Positions 37,008 to 46,217 of a DNA stretch of 64,000 nt are shown in pieces. The stretch is taken from contig NZ_JAUCDY010000008.1 of assembly GCF_030362935.1 (NCBI RefSeq), forward strand, positions 50,563 through 114,562, written 5' to 3'. This DNA comes from Thiopseudomonas acetoxidans (GTDB lineage: Bacteria; Pseudomonadota; Gammaproteobacteria; Pseudomonadales; Pseudomonadaceae). Under the pieces are notes generated by a model. It was not told the origin of the DNA. It saw nothing but the letters and a program-made list of their open reading frames with translations, and searched no databases. How positions within the stretch are numbered: the first letter of the stretch is position 1; the number at the start of each line of letters is the position of its first letter. The position numbers were made by a program, and so were the translations under genes.

Positions 37008-39098
37008 TTATGGGTGCTTGGCAACGGCTCTGAGATTGAGCCAGTCGAGCATAATGTGCCCTGCTTCGACTAGGTAGGCATCTTCTTTAGCATCCTTAGC
37101 GGAGTTTTCATCCTGGTGAGCGTTAAAGTCATCGTCTTCGTGTTTGTCTAAAGCTGCTAACGGCTCCTCTCCCTTGCCCACACGTTTTTGATTCTCTAGC
37201 GCAAGTTGCATTTTTTCTATGCGTTGCTGTTGTGCGCGTCTTTTTTGCTCATGCAGGCTTACTCGAGTTTCTTGCATGAGCTGTTGCGCTAGATTTAAGC
37301 GTTCACGGTTATAAATAAAGTCTGGGTTTTTCTCGGTGCGCTGCTCATGGCGGGTTTGTAGTTGATCTAAATACGGCTTGAAAGGGTTGGCAAAAGGTTT
37401 AACCGCCGGCTCAATGCTGTCCCATGGCATCGCTTCGGGAAGGCTGCTTTCGCCGATTTGTTCGATATCAAAATCTGCAGGATAGTGAATGTCGGGGATA
37501 ACGCCTTGATGCTGTGTGCTTTTGCCTGAGACACGATAAAACTTGGCTAGCGTGAGCTTCAGTTCACCGTGATTAAGCGGTTGTATGCTTTGCACGGTGC
37601 CTTTACCGAAGGTTTGTCCGCCAATGACTAAGGCACGGTGGTAGTCCTGCATGGCGCCGGCAAAAATCTCTGAAGCGGAGGCTGATAGGCGGTTAACTAG
37701 CACAGTCAGTGGGCCGCGGTAAAACGCGCCTTGTTGTTCATCCGCTAATATATCCACCTGACCATCGCTGCTGCGCACTAATACAGTAGGGCCGTGTTCA
37801 ATAAACAAACCCGTAAGCTCGGTGGCTTCTTGCAATGAACCGCCACCGTTATTGCGTAGGTCAATCACAATGCCTTCCACGCCTTCTTGGTTGAGCTCGC
37901 TTATCAGTTTTCTAACATCACGGGTAGTGCTTTTGTAGTTAGGGTCACCGCTGCGATAAGCTTTAAAGTCTAGATAAAAGGTGGGGATTTCAATCACGCC
38001 CACTTTACTGATGCGACCGTTTTGCTCCAGTTCTAAAATGGATTTTTTAGCGGCTTGTTCTTCCAGCTTTACCGCTTCACGGGTAATGGTGACGACTTTG
38101 CTGCTTTGATCGTTAGGCGCATTACTGGCTGGAATTACTTCAAGGCGTACCATAGAACCTTTAGGACCGCGAATGAGTTTGACGACTTCATCTAAACGCC
38201 AGCCAATCACATCGACCAGCTCTTTTTTCCCCTGACCAACGGCAATAATTTTATCGGCAGGTGCAAGTTGTTTGCTTTTTTCTGCCGGTCCTGCAGGTAC
38301 TAAGCGTACTATTTTGACGTATTCATTATCATTTTGTAGTACTGCACCAATGCCCTCTAAGGAAAGGCTCATGTTGATATCGAAGTTTTCAGCGTTTTCA
38401 GGGGATAGGTAGCTGGTATGCGGGTCGTAGCTTTGCGTAAAAGCATTGATATAGGCTTGGAAAACGTCTTCGCTGCGGGTCTGTAGCAGGCGTTTTTGTT
38501 GGTTTTTATACCGCTTGGTCAACAGCTCTAAAATAGCGCTGTCTTCTTTGCCCGTAATTTTTAAACGCAATACTTCATCTTTAAGACGCATGCGCCAGAG
38601 GTTTTCCAGTTCAGCTTGGTTGTGTGGCCAGTCGGCTTTTTCACGGTCGGTTTCGAAACTTTCATCGACGCTGAAATCGAAGCTGTTGATGCCTTGCGCA
38701 AGCTGGGTCTGTGCATAATTTAGGTAACCATTAAAGCGCGCTAAGTAGCGTTTGTAGATGGTGAAGCCGGGCTGTAAATCACCTTTGGTTAGGAATTTAT
38801 CAAACTCTGTCTGCCAGGGCTGAAACTGCTTTAAGTCCTCAGCCGTAAAGAAGATGCGCGCCGGGTCTAGCATCTTGATGTAGCTGTCGTATATTTTTTG
38901 TGAACGCTCACTGTCCAAGGGAGGCTTGTTGTAGTGATGACGTTTGAGTAGCTCAACAATATTTAAGCTGGCGATAACCTGTGCACGCTCAGGTTGCAAG
39001 TGTTCCCATTGCTCAGTCTTGGGGATTGCTAAGGCTGGAGTAATAAGGAAAAGGCTTAATAAAAAGGCAAGAAAAGTGCGGGCGATGGTCTGATTCAT
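37008..39098 (-). CDS. prc: Periplasmic tail-specific protease Prc (Tsp)
   Basis: Processing protease that cuts C-terminal tails of periplasmic substrates and peptidoglycan hydrolases. It has 696 residues with a Sec signal peptide (cleavage after ALA near residue 24), a PDZ domain (about 235-320), and an S41 catalytic core with the Ser in RLSASASEIFAG (~residue 466) and the Lys in GQTFGKGTVQ (~491). The long DUF3340 C-terminal region places it with Prc rather than short CtpA. Confidence 0.96.
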   Translation of the reverse strand: MNQTIARTFLAFLLSLFLITPALAIPKTEQWEHLQPERAQVIASLNIVELLKRHHYNKPPLDSERSQKIYDSYIKMLDPARIFFTAEDLKQFQPWQTEFDKFLTKGDLQPGFTIYKRYLARFNGYLNYAQTQLAQGINSFDFSVDESFETDREKADWPHNQAELENLWRMRLKDEVLRLKITGKEDSAILELLTKRYKNQQKRLLQTRSEDVFQAYINAFTQSYDPHTSYLSPENAENFDINMSLSLEGIGAVLQNDNEYVKIVRLVPAGPAEKSKQLAPADKIIAVGQGKKELVDVIGWRLDEVVKLIRGPKGSMVRLEVIPASNAPNDQSSKVVTITREAVKLEEQAAKKSILELEQNGRISKVGVIEIPTFYLDFKAYRSGDPNYKSTTRDVRKLISELNQEGVEGIVIDLRNNGGGSLQEATELTGLFIEHGPTVLVRSSDGQVDILADEQQGAFYRGPLTVLVNRLSASASEIFAGAMQDYHRALVIGGQTFGKGTVQSIQPLNHGELKLTLAKFYRVSGKSTQHQGVIPDIHYPADFDIEQIGESSLPEAMPWDSIEPAVKPFANPFKPYLDQLQTRHEQRTEKNPDFIYNRERLNLAQQLMQETRVSLHEQKRRAQQQRIEKMQLALENQKRVGKGEEPLAALDKHEDDDFNAHQDENSAKDAKEDAYLVEAGHIMLDWLNLRAVAKHP

Positions 39099-39190
39099 AT
39101 AATTGGGCTTTGACTAAATTGGTATGAATTAGTGTTGGGAAATGGGGTAGAGTTCCCCTCAACACAAGATAAGTACACTATGGAGGCAGT

Positions 39191-40141
39191 ATGCAAGCAT
39201 TGCAAGCAAATCAAGGTCAGCCACAGCTCGTTAAGGTTGATGCGCCTGATTGTGGTCCAGGTCAAGTACGTATTAAGGTTGCGGCTGTTGGCGTGAATCG
39301 CGCAGATTTATTACAGGTGGCGGGTTTATACCCGCCACCCCCCGGCGTGACCGATATTCTGGGACTGGAGTGTGCCGGAACCGTCATTGAAGTGGGGGAT
39401 GGCGCGCAGTGGGAAATAGGCGATAAAGTCTGTGCTTTACTCGCTGGCGGCGGCATGGCCGAGGAAGCCTGTATTGATGGGCGGCACGTCTTGCCAGTTC
39501 CTGAAGGCATGTCTTTACTGGAAGCAGCTGCATTGCCTGAGGTGTATGCCACAGCTTGGTTGAATGTGTTTCAACTCGGTCAAGCAACAGCGGGCGATAA
39601 AGTGCTTATTCATGCGGGTGCTAGTGGCGTGGGTTCTGCCGCTATTCAGCTGTGCAAGGCGCAGGGTATCGACTGCTGGGTAAGTGTAGGCAGTCAGGAA
39701 CGTTTAGAGTATTGCCAGTCCTTAGGAGCCAAAGGCGGTGTTTTACGCGGTAATGGAATTGAGGGGCTGCAAGACTTTGCGCCCTTTAACGTTATTCTCG
39801 ATCCCGTGGGTGCGAGCTATGCGGTGCAAAACCTAAAAATGATGGCGGTGGACGGCCGTTGGGTGAATATAGGTTTAATGGGTGGGCGCCGTGTGGAGCT
39901 GGATTTGGCTCAGCTATTAGGCAAGCGTGTGCAGCTAATAGGGTCAACGCTGCGCACACGTGATGATGACTTTAAGGCGGCGCTGATACAGTCGTTGAAA
40001 GATCAAGTTTGGCCGCTGTTTGCGGCGGGTAAGTTGACGCCACAAGCTGAAGAGGTGTTTGACTTTACCGATGCGGTAGCTGCGTTTGAACGCCTAGCCA
40101 GTAATCAGGTGAACGGTAAACTGGTGCTGCAACTGAGTTAA
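39191..40141 (+). CDS. NAD(P)H:quinone oxidoreductase, zinc-independent MDR family (PIG3-like)
   Basis: Medium-chain dehydrogenase/reductase, 316 residues. It has the GroES-like N-terminal domain and a Rossmann domain with the nucleotide-binding motif HAGASGVGSAAIQL near residue 141. It lacks the zinc-ligand set and has the NRADLLQVAGLYPPPPG sequence typical of the TP53I3/PIG3 quinone-reductase subfamily. Its last four bases overlap the convergent HDOD gene. Confidence 0.9.
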   Translation: MQALQANQGQPQLVKVDAPDCGPGQVRIKVAAVGVNRADLLQVAGLYPPPPGVTDILGLECAGTVIEVGDGAQWEIGDKVCALLAGGGMAEEACIDGRHVLPVPEGMSLLEAAALPEVYATAWLNVFQLGQATAGDKVLIHAGASGVGSAAIQLCKAQGIDCWVSVGSQERLEYCQSLGAKGGVLRGNGIEGLQDFAPFNVILDPVGASYAVQNLKMMAVDGRWVNIGLMGGRRVELDLAQLLGKRVQLIGSTLRTRDDDFKAALIQSLKDQVWPLFAAGKLTPQAEEVFDFTDAVAAFERLASNQVNGKLVLQLS

Positions 40142-41694
40142 GTGCGGCACCGCATAATGGTTAAAGCTTGTTCAAAATATCGGCAACTGGCGTTAAACAC
40201 CTTAAGGCTATTGGCGTGCAGTTGCCGGTTTTGTGCATCAGCAATAATGAGCATTATGGGCTGATAGTCCAAACATAGCGTGCCCATCACAAAGTGGCTG
40301 CTGTCGATAGCCGCAGTAAAGTCTTGGCTTAAATGTGTTTGTAGTTGGGCCAGGTTTTTATCCTGCACATACAGCTGAGTGTTTTTCTTGAGCAGCTTTT
40401 GCATGAACGGACTTTGTGCTGTTTGCGTTAAGGGTTGCTGCAACGCAAACGCAAAGCCGCGCTGGTAAATAGGACGTAATTGTTGTGTTTTTGCCGATAT
40501 TGCAATCATCGCTATACGTGATAAACCAAGCGTTTCCAGCATTTTTGCCATACTTTCCAGTAATTGAGCATGGTTAACGAAAGGGCTGGGTCTTTGTAGC
40601 ATGCTTTGGGCTTGCTGTTGCCAGTCTTTAAGGTCTTCTGTGGTGGGTGGCAGTAAGTGTTGTGGGTCACTGTCCTGAGCTAGCAAGCCATTTTTAGGTC
40701 TGCAGATACGGCGTGCTGTCCATGGCCAGAGTAAGGCTTGCGCGGGATGCCATAAATCCGTCTTGCCTAGTTGGCGGGCATGCTCCACTGCATTTAGATG
40801 TGTGTGTTTTTGCACTTTATCTAGCGGCCAACCAAGGAATAGGGCGGTAAATCGTTGCCAGCGTAAACAATGCTCATGTGACCAAGAGTAATGGGCGTCT
40901 ATTGCTAGGCCGTTAGCCAAAATAATGGTGTTGGCAGGCTGTCTAAACCAAAGGAAAATATCTTTCTGCTCATCCAGTAACCGCTGCTGCTTTAAAGGCT
41001 GTGCGTGTAATTTGGCAACTCTGAGGGTGCGCACCATTATGTGGCGCTTTTGGTTAAGCATGCGGTGCGCCTCAATAACCCACTCTGGTAGTGACCAGCG
41101 CTCGGCCAAAGCTTGACACAATAAGGTTAAGGACGTACCAAATAATTCATGTTCCACTTTATACTGTGGCTCTTTATTGCCCAATACGCGCTGCTCCCAC
41201 AGCTTGAACAGCTCTGGATGGCGCGTGAGTAACGGCCATAAAGGGGAAAGAAATAATAGGCTGCCCCAGTGAATATCCTGCCAGATCCTAGCCAGTTTGG
41301 TGGCAAAGAGCGCATTGGCCTGTGCATTAGCATGCTGGCTGATAAGCCAAAGCTGTCTAAGAGGCTTGTGTATCTCTGCTTCGGGTGTGTCGTCTAACCG
41401 GCTTAAAAGCTGTTTACATTGGGTCATGCCTAGTCGGGTCAAGGCGGCTTCTAAATGCTGGGCAGGCTTGCTAAATGAGCTGTGTTGCTTATTGGCTTCG
41501 CGGAAGAAAATAAGCGCAATCGAAGGGGCGGAACTTATAACCTGAGCGATATCACCTAAACTGCTGCGTGGATTGCTTAGCGCAGTTTCCACACGTCGCT
41601 TGTGACCGCTTGGAACAGGCAGCTTTGTATTGTCTAAAAGAGCTAACCATTCGTTTAGCTTTTTTGGTGTGGGTTTAGGTGTGTTGTTACGCAT
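40138..41694 (-). CDS. HDOD-domain regulatory protein
   Basis: A 518-residue HDOD protein. The N-terminal region (residues ~20-250; VPSGHKRRVETALSN, QVISSAPSIALIFFREAN) matches the HDOD fold, in which the HD-type catalytic pair is usually lost. The C-terminal ~150 residues resemble a sensory GAF-like domain. A gene with this domain lies beside motAB in pseudomonads. Likely a signalling protein; its partner is not known. Confidence 0.75.
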   Translation of the reverse strand: MRNNTPKPTPKKLNEWLALLDNTKLPVPSGHKRRVETALSNPRSSLGDIAQVISSAPSIALIFFREANKQHSSFSKPAQHLEAALTRLGMTQCKQLLSRLDDTPEAEIHKPLRQLWLISQHANAQANALFATKLARIWQDIHWGSLLFLSPLWPLLTRHPELFKLWEQRVLGNKEPQYKVEHELFGTSLTLLCQALAERWSLPEWVIEAHRMLNQKRHIMVRTLRVAKLHAQPLKQQRLLDEQKDIFLWFRQPANTIILANGLAIDAHYSWSHEHCLRWQRFTALFLGWPLDKVQKHTHLNAVEHARQLGKTDLWHPAQALLWPWTARRICRPKNGLLAQDSDPQHLLPPTTEDLKDWQQQAQSMLQRPSPFVNHAQLLESMAKMLETLGLSRIAMIAISAKTQQLRPIYQRGFAFALQQPLTQTAQSPFMQKLLKKNTQLYVQDKNLAQLQTHLSQDFTAAIDSSHFVMGTLCLDYQPIMLIIADAQNRQLHANSLKVFNASCRYFEQALTIMRCRT

Positions 41695-41765
41695 CTAAAA
41701 GGACTATAATCCGCGACTTAATTTTGAGAAGCCTTTAAATAACTACCTGTCTAGCTACCACCGCG

Positions 41766-41972
41766 TTAAAAAACGTACTCACAATCTTTAGATTGAACGT
41801 GCTTTAGCACGTCCCGAAGGGGGAGCGAAGCGAATAATGCTTATTTACTTATGTAAACAAACTGCGCTTTTTCGTACGTTTTGACTCGCTAGCGCTCGCC
41901 CTTCAGGTCAGCCTTTGGCTGTTACTCCCGTTGGTCGTTGCGCCTTGTGTTAGCGTCCTCGGTAACGTTTTT
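41766..41972. repeat. Putative dispersed palindromic intergenic element (~205 bases)
   Basis: Nested small hairpins: CAATC-TTTA-GATTG (41782-41795), ACGTGC-TTTA-GCACGT (41797-41812), CAGCC-TTT-GGCTG (41909-41921) and the palindrome CGCTAGCG. Inverted pieces AAAACGTAC (41770-41778) and GTACGTTTT (41874-41882), with a further ACGTTTTT at the right end (41964-41971). Codon-less, differing in texture from its neighbours. No second copy is in this window, so its repeat status is inferred from form. Confidence 0.4.
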
Positions 41973-41992
41973 CAGAAGCTCTTGATTGAGGT

Positions 41993-42018
41993 TAAGATAT
42001 TCCTATCTTGGCCGATAT
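41993..42018 (+). promoter_or_regulatory. Sigma28 (FliA)-like promoter of motAB
   Basis: TAAGATAT (41993-42000), 10-base spacer, GCCGATAT (42011-42018). The -10 matches the sigma28 consensus GCCGATAA at 7 of 8 positions. The -35 matches TAAAGTTT at 5 of 8. The usual spacer is 11. It is 145 bases upstream of motA. Confidence 0.5.
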
Positions 42019-42163
42019 GTGGTGATTGTTGCTGAGTTAGATATTATATATTTGCTTAATATGGCATAATCTACCATTGCAACAGGACCAGTTTAGCACC
42101 CAAATGGCTTTTTAAGTAGCTACGCCAATGAGACAATTTGATAACGAGAATGTGTGATTTTTT

Positions 42164-43015
42164 ATGATAAAAATTGTAGGGATTTTAGTTGTTTTTGGTA
42201 GTGTGTTGGGAGGATACGTTTTATCCGGAGGGCAGATTGCAGCCATTATCCAACCTTTTGAGGTGCTGATTATTCTTGGTGCTGCCTTTGGTGCTTTCAT
42301 GCAGGCAAACCCTAACAAAACCGTAAGTCACGTTGTTAAAAAATCTTTACAAATGTTTGGAACACGCATTAATAAAACACTGTATTTGGATGTGTTGAAA
42401 ATGCTGTATGAAGTGCTCAACAAAAGCCGACGTGAAGGCATGATGGCGATTGAGTCGGATATCGAAGATCCAGCAGCTAGTGCTATTTTTAGTAAATATC
42501 CAGCCATATTAAAAGACCAGCGCATGACTGAGTTTGTCTGTGATTATCTGCGTATTATGTCGACCGGTAATATGGCGCCCCACGAGTTTGAAGGGTTGTT
42601 CGATATGGAACTCGACAGCCTTAAAAGTGAGCTGGAGCATCCGGGCCATGCTGTACACCAGGTTGCTGATGGGCTGCCGGGTTTTGGTATCGTTGCTGCT
42701 GTTTTGGGTATTGTGGTGACCATGGCGATGCTGGGTGAAGCGGAGCAAAATGAAATTGGTCGTCACGTCGGTGCGGCTCTGGTAGGTACGTTTTTAGGCA
42801 TTTTGGCGTCCTACGGGTTTGTTGGGCCATTGGCCGCGAGTCTGGATTACGATGGTAAGCAAGAGCTGAATTTGTACGAAGCGATCAAAGCAACCTTGGT
42901 GGCTTCAGCCTCAGGCTTGCCGCCCAGCTTAGCGGTTGAATTTGGTCGCAAGGTCTTACTGCCTGCTAACCGACCTAACTTTATTGAGCTTGAGCAAGCC
43001 GTTCGCGGCGGTTAA
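42164..43015 (+). CDS. motA: Flagellar motor stator protein MotA
   Basis: Proton-channel stator subunit. It has 283 residues, the gammaproteobacterial long form, with four membrane segments. The cytoplasmic loop carries the torque-generating charges in NKSRREGMMAIESD (~85-98). The conserved prolines in GLPGFGIVAAVLGIVVTM (~170-187) and GLPPS are present. Start ATG 42164. motB follows after 15 bases. No other flagellar genes are in the window. Confidence 0.97.
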   Translation: MIKIVGILVVFGSVLGGYVLSGGQIAAIIQPFEVLIILGAAFGAFMQANPNKTVSHVVKKSLQMFGTRINKTLYLDVLKMLYEVLNKSRREGMMAIESDIEDPAASAIFSKYPAILKDQRMTEFVCDYLRIMSTGNMAPHEFEGLFDMELDSLKSELEHPGHAVHQVADGLPGFGIVAAVLGIVVTMAMLGEAEQNEIGRHVGAALVGTFLGILASYGFVGPLAASLDYDGKQELNLYEAIKATLVASASGLPPSLAVEFGRKVLLPANRPNFIELEQAVRGG

Positions 43016-43030
43016 GACAGGAGTTAGTCA

Positions 43031-44020
43031 GTGAGCGGTGGTAACCAACCCATAATAATTAAGCGTGTAAAAAAGGTCTCAGGTGGTAGCCATGGAGGCT
43101 CATGGAAAATTGCGTTTGCTGACTTTGCTATAGCGATGATGGCTTTTTTCTTGGTGATGTGGCTGCTATCTTCAGCGACACCTGAGCAATTAAAAGCTAT
43201 TTCTGGTTATTTCCAAGACCCCGTTGGTTACAGTCAAAGCGCCAGTCCCTATGTGATTGACTTGGGCGGCACGCCAACACCCTCTGCAACCTCGACTATC
43301 AATCCGGAAATCAATGATGAAATTAGCTTGCGTGTTGATACAGAGCAATCGCAAGGCTTGGATAAAGAAAGCGCTAACCTGTTGGAGCAATTAGAGCAGG
43401 AGCGGCTAAACTTATTATTGCTTGAGTTGCAAAATAAGTTAGAAGAAAGCAAAGAGCTAGAGCCTTATCTTGATCAAATATCGCTTGCTATCACTCAAGA
43501 TGGCTTGCGTATTCAGATTTCCGACGCGGAAAACCGGCCCATGTTTTCCTTAGGCAGTGCCAAGCTGCAACCGCACTTTGAAGATATTCTTTATATGATG
43601 GCTGGCTCATTCCGCGCCGTGCCTAATAAAATCAGCATCGGCGGTCACACAGATGCTAAGCCCTACTCGGGTGCAGCAGAGTTTGGTAACTGGGAGCTAT
43701 CAGCCAGCCGTGCCAATTCGGCCAGACGTGCTTTACGCTCTGGTGGGCTTGAGGAAGCGCAGATTGCGCGTGTTTCTGGTTATGCATCGTCTATGTTGTT
43801 TGATCGCAAAGACCCATATAATCCTGTAAATCGCCGCATTGATATTTTGGTTCTGACTAAGCGTGCACAAGAAGAAATTGAAGGCACGGAGACGGGTTTA
43901 ACCAACGAAGAAGTGAATCAGTCTAAAGAGCAGGTTATAGAGCAGACCAAGCCAATGCGTGAGCGGTTAAATCTGTTCGAGGACGGTTTGCTGGATATGC
44001 AGCCTGATCGGCGTTTATAG
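43031..44020 (+). CDS. motB: Flagellar motor stator protein MotB
   Basis: Stator subunit that anchors to peptidoglycan and provides the proton-binding Asp. It has 329 residues from a GTG start. One membrane segment near 28-50 has the essential Asp in AFADFAIAMMAFFLVMWLLS. Periplasmic linker, then an OmpA-like peptidoglycan-binding domain (ISIGGHTDAKPY, about 195-280). Partner of motA in the same operon. Confidence 0.96.
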   Translation: MSGGNQPIIIKRVKKVSGGSHGGSWKIAFADFAIAMMAFFLVMWLLSSATPEQLKAISGYFQDPVGYSQSASPYVIDLGGTPTPSATSTINPEINDEISLRVDTEQSQGLDKESANLLEQLEQERLNLLLLELQNKLEESKELEPYLDQISLAITQDGLRIQISDAENRPMFSLGSAKLQPHFEDILYMMAGSFRAVPNKISIGGHTDAKPYSGAAEFGNWELSASRANSARRALRSGGLEEAQIARVSGYASSMLFDRKDPYNPVNRRIDILVLTKRAQEEIEGTETGLTNEEVNQSKEQVIEQTKPMRERLNLFEDGLLDMQPDRRL

Positions 44021-44073
44021 TTTTAGCTGTATGTGCTTATCTAGATATCTGTGGGTCAAGGCGCTAGTGCTTG

Positions 44074-45099
44074 CTAGCGCTCAGATAAATTGGCGGTTAG
44101 AGATTTAAAGCTTGTCAGGCGCTCATGACTGATGTGGCCTTGCGCAACGGCTTCCAGCAGCGCGCAACCGGGTTCATGCTCGTGGCTGCAGTTGCGAAAA
44201 CGACAGCGACCTAAAAACGGATGAAATTCAATAAAACCCGCTTCAATATCGTCAATGCTCACATGCGCAAGACCAAACTCGCGTATGCCGGGTGAATCAA
44301 TTAAGCTGCCGCCGTTTGGAAAGTAAAATAAACGCGCTGTGGTGGTGGTGTGAGTGCCTTTGCCAGATAGTTCAGACAGCGCACCGACTGCCGCTTGTGC
44401 TTCGGGTAATAGGCGGTTGATTAGTGATGACTTGCCCACGCCCGACTGGCCGACGACCACGCTGACACGTTCTTTGAGTACGTTTTCCAGCTCCTGCATG
44501 CCCGAACCGCTGTAAGCAGAAACCTGCAGAATCGAGTAGCCAAGTTTTTGGTAGATATCCAGCAGCTTCTTGGCTTTATGCGTTTTGTCTTGCCCAAGTA
44601 AATCGGCTTTGTTTAATAGCAGAATGGGTTTAATCCCCGCATGGCTGGCGGCAACCAGATAGCGGTCAATTAAATTGGCGTGCGGTTCGGGTAAGGGTGC
44701 AAACACGATCAATATTTGATCGATATTGGCTGCTACCGGTTTTAATTTGCCTTGCATATCAGGGCGACAGAGCTCGGATTGGCGCGGCAGCTGAGCGACA
44801 ATTACGCCCAGCCCTTGATTGCCAGCGCGCCAAATTACTTTATCTCCTGTAACAAGTGCGGGCAGGTTGGCACGTAGATAGCAGCGCAAGCGTTGTCCGG
44901 CAAGTTCGGTTGAGCTCGCCTCTACTTCGACCTGTACCCCGAAATGGGAAATAACCAAGCCTTCTTGCTCGCTTCCTAAGTCACTGCCATCCAGTTCTTC
45001 TAAGGTGCGCTCTTCTCGTCGCTGTGCTCGTGCTGTGCGTTCTGCTTGAATCTTGTCAATTCGCCAGCTTTGGCGGCGAGAAAGTTTGCGCTTTGCCAT
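44074..45099 (-). CDS. rsgA: Ribosome small-subunit GTPase RsgA
   Basis: Circularly permuted GTPase of late 30S maturation. The ATG at 45099 gives 341 residues beginning MAKRKLSRRQSWRIDKIQ; an upstream in-frame ATG is not the likely start. OB fold at the N-terminus, then G4 LLNKADLL, G1 GQSGVGKSSL and G3 DSPGIREFG in permuted order, and a C-terminal zinc finger (CRFRNCSHEHEPGC). Downstream of motB as in pseudomonads. Confidence 0.97.
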   Translation of the reverse strand: MAKRKLSRRQSWRIDKIQAERTARAQRREERTLEELDGSDLGSEQEGLVISHFGVQVEVEASSTELAGQRLRCYLRANLPALVTGDKVIWRAGNQGLGVIVAQLPRQSELCRPDMQGKLKPVAANIDQILIVFAPLPEPHANLIDRYLVAASHAGIKPILLLNKADLLGQDKTHKAKKLLDIYQKLGYSILQVSAYSGSGMQELENVLKERVSVVVGQSGVGKSSLINRLLPEAQAAVGALSELSGKGTHTTTTARLFYFPNGGSLIDSPGIREFGLAHVSIDDIEAGFIEFHPFLGRCRFRNCSHEHEPGCALLEAVAQGHISHERLTSFKSLTANLSER

Positions 45100-45106
45100 G
45101 TTTTTA

Positions 45107-46207
45107 TTATCTCTGTAAAAGGCTTGGTTGCTTGTAGTACGCACGGAAGGCTATCACGAATAGGCTGATACCCGTTAAAGGAACAACATAGCCGAGCATC
45201 GCATCGCTGAGGGTTTGGGCAAGATTATGCTCTTGACTGTGCAGGATTAAGTAACAGGTGTAAGTGATGTAGTAAAAGAAAAATAAAGCACCGTTCCAGC
45301 GGCTGATACGATAACCGGCAAAGAAAATGGGCAAGCAGGCGATAGTTGTGGCCAGCATCACCGGAAAATCAAGGCTCAGCGCGTTAGGGGCGATGGGGAT
45401 TGCTAGGGGAGATACCAGTCCAGCCAAGCCTAAAACACAGAGCATGTTGAAAATATTGCTGCCCACTACATTGCCTACAGCAATATCACGCTCACCTTTC
45501 CAAGCGGCTATCAGGGATGTGGCAAGCTCGGGTAATGAGGTACCGACCGCCAGCACGGTTAAACCAATAATCAGTTCGGAGAGCCCCAGTAGCTTAGCCA
45601 AGTCGACTGCTCCATTCACGAGCCATTTTGAGCCTAACAGCAGCAGCACTAGGCCCGCTAATATGAACGCAATGTTTTTAACAACGGTGAAGCGACCAGG
45701 ATTGACATGCTCAGCATATTCACTGTCATCCACCGACATTTTACCCAGTCTGTATTTGCGTAAACTGCTAAAGATTAAATAGCTGGTATAGAGTACGACG
45801 CAGCTAAAGAGAATAACCCCGTCAAGGCGGCTGTACGAGCCATCAATAGCTAATACCCAAGCAAGGATACTGGCTGCAATCATCACGGGAACATCAAGAC
45901 GAATAAGTTGGCGTGAGACTATGAGCGGTGTGATCAGCGCAGATAAGCCGAGAATAAACAACACATTAAAAATGTTGCTACCGATAACATTGCCTATGGC
46001 TAAGTCGCCTTGACCGCTCCAAGCTGACTGGGTACTGACAGCCATTTCCGGCGTACTGGTGCCGAAAGCTACAATGGTTAAACCAATGATAAGCGGGGAA
46101 ATGTTCAGCATGGCCGCAATACGCGCTGCACCACGCACGAGAAATTCAGCGCCGAAAACCAGTAGCACCAGTCCAGCAATAAGTGAAAGAGAGATAGTTA
46201 AGTACAT
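45107..46207 (-). CDS. Calcium/sodium antiporter (YrbG/CaCA family)
   Basis: Inner-membrane K-independent Na/Ca exchanger-like protein, 366 residues, about ten membrane segments. Two alpha repeats carry FGTSTPEMAVS (near 48) and VGTSLPELATS (near 217), the signature of the family. It ends 7 bases before the rsgA start on the minus strand and follows the GDT1-type gene by 10 bases, so the two transporters are likely co-transcribed from the riboswitch-controlled promoter. Confidence 0.92.
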   Translation of the reverse strand: MYLTISLSLIAGLVLLVFGAEFLVRGAARIAAMLNISPLIIGLTIVAFGTSTPEMAVSTQSAWSGQGDLAIGNVIGSNIFNVLFILGLSALITPLIVSRQLIRLDVPVMIAASILAWVLAIDGSYSRLDGVILFSCVVLYTSYLIFSSLRKYRLGKMSVDDSEYAEHVNPGRFTVVKNIAFILAGLVLLLLGSKWLVNGAVDLAKLLGLSELIIGLTVLAVGTSLPELATSLIAAWKGERDIAVGNVVGSNIFNMLCVLGLAGLVSPLAIPIAPNALSLDFPVMLATTIACLPIFFAGYRISRWNGALFFFYYITYTCYLILHSQEHNLAQTLSDAMLGYVVPLTGISLFVIAFRAYYKQPSLLQR

Positions 46208-46217
46208 TATGTTTCCT

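Larger units (their letters stand above)
41695..42163. other. 469-base gene-free stretch with repeat-like DNA and a motAB promoter
   Basis: Intergenic region between the divergent HDOD and motA genes. 41765-41972 holds a palindrome-dense block, described separately. 41993-42018 holds a sigma28-like promoter. No ORF or RNA gene is recognised in the remainder, which is A/T-rich. Confidence 0.7.

Noticed and set aside
41766..41972. CRISPR array or integron attC site
   Set aside because: No regularly spaced direct repeats, and no matched RYYYAAC/GTTRRRY core sites; only nested palindromes.
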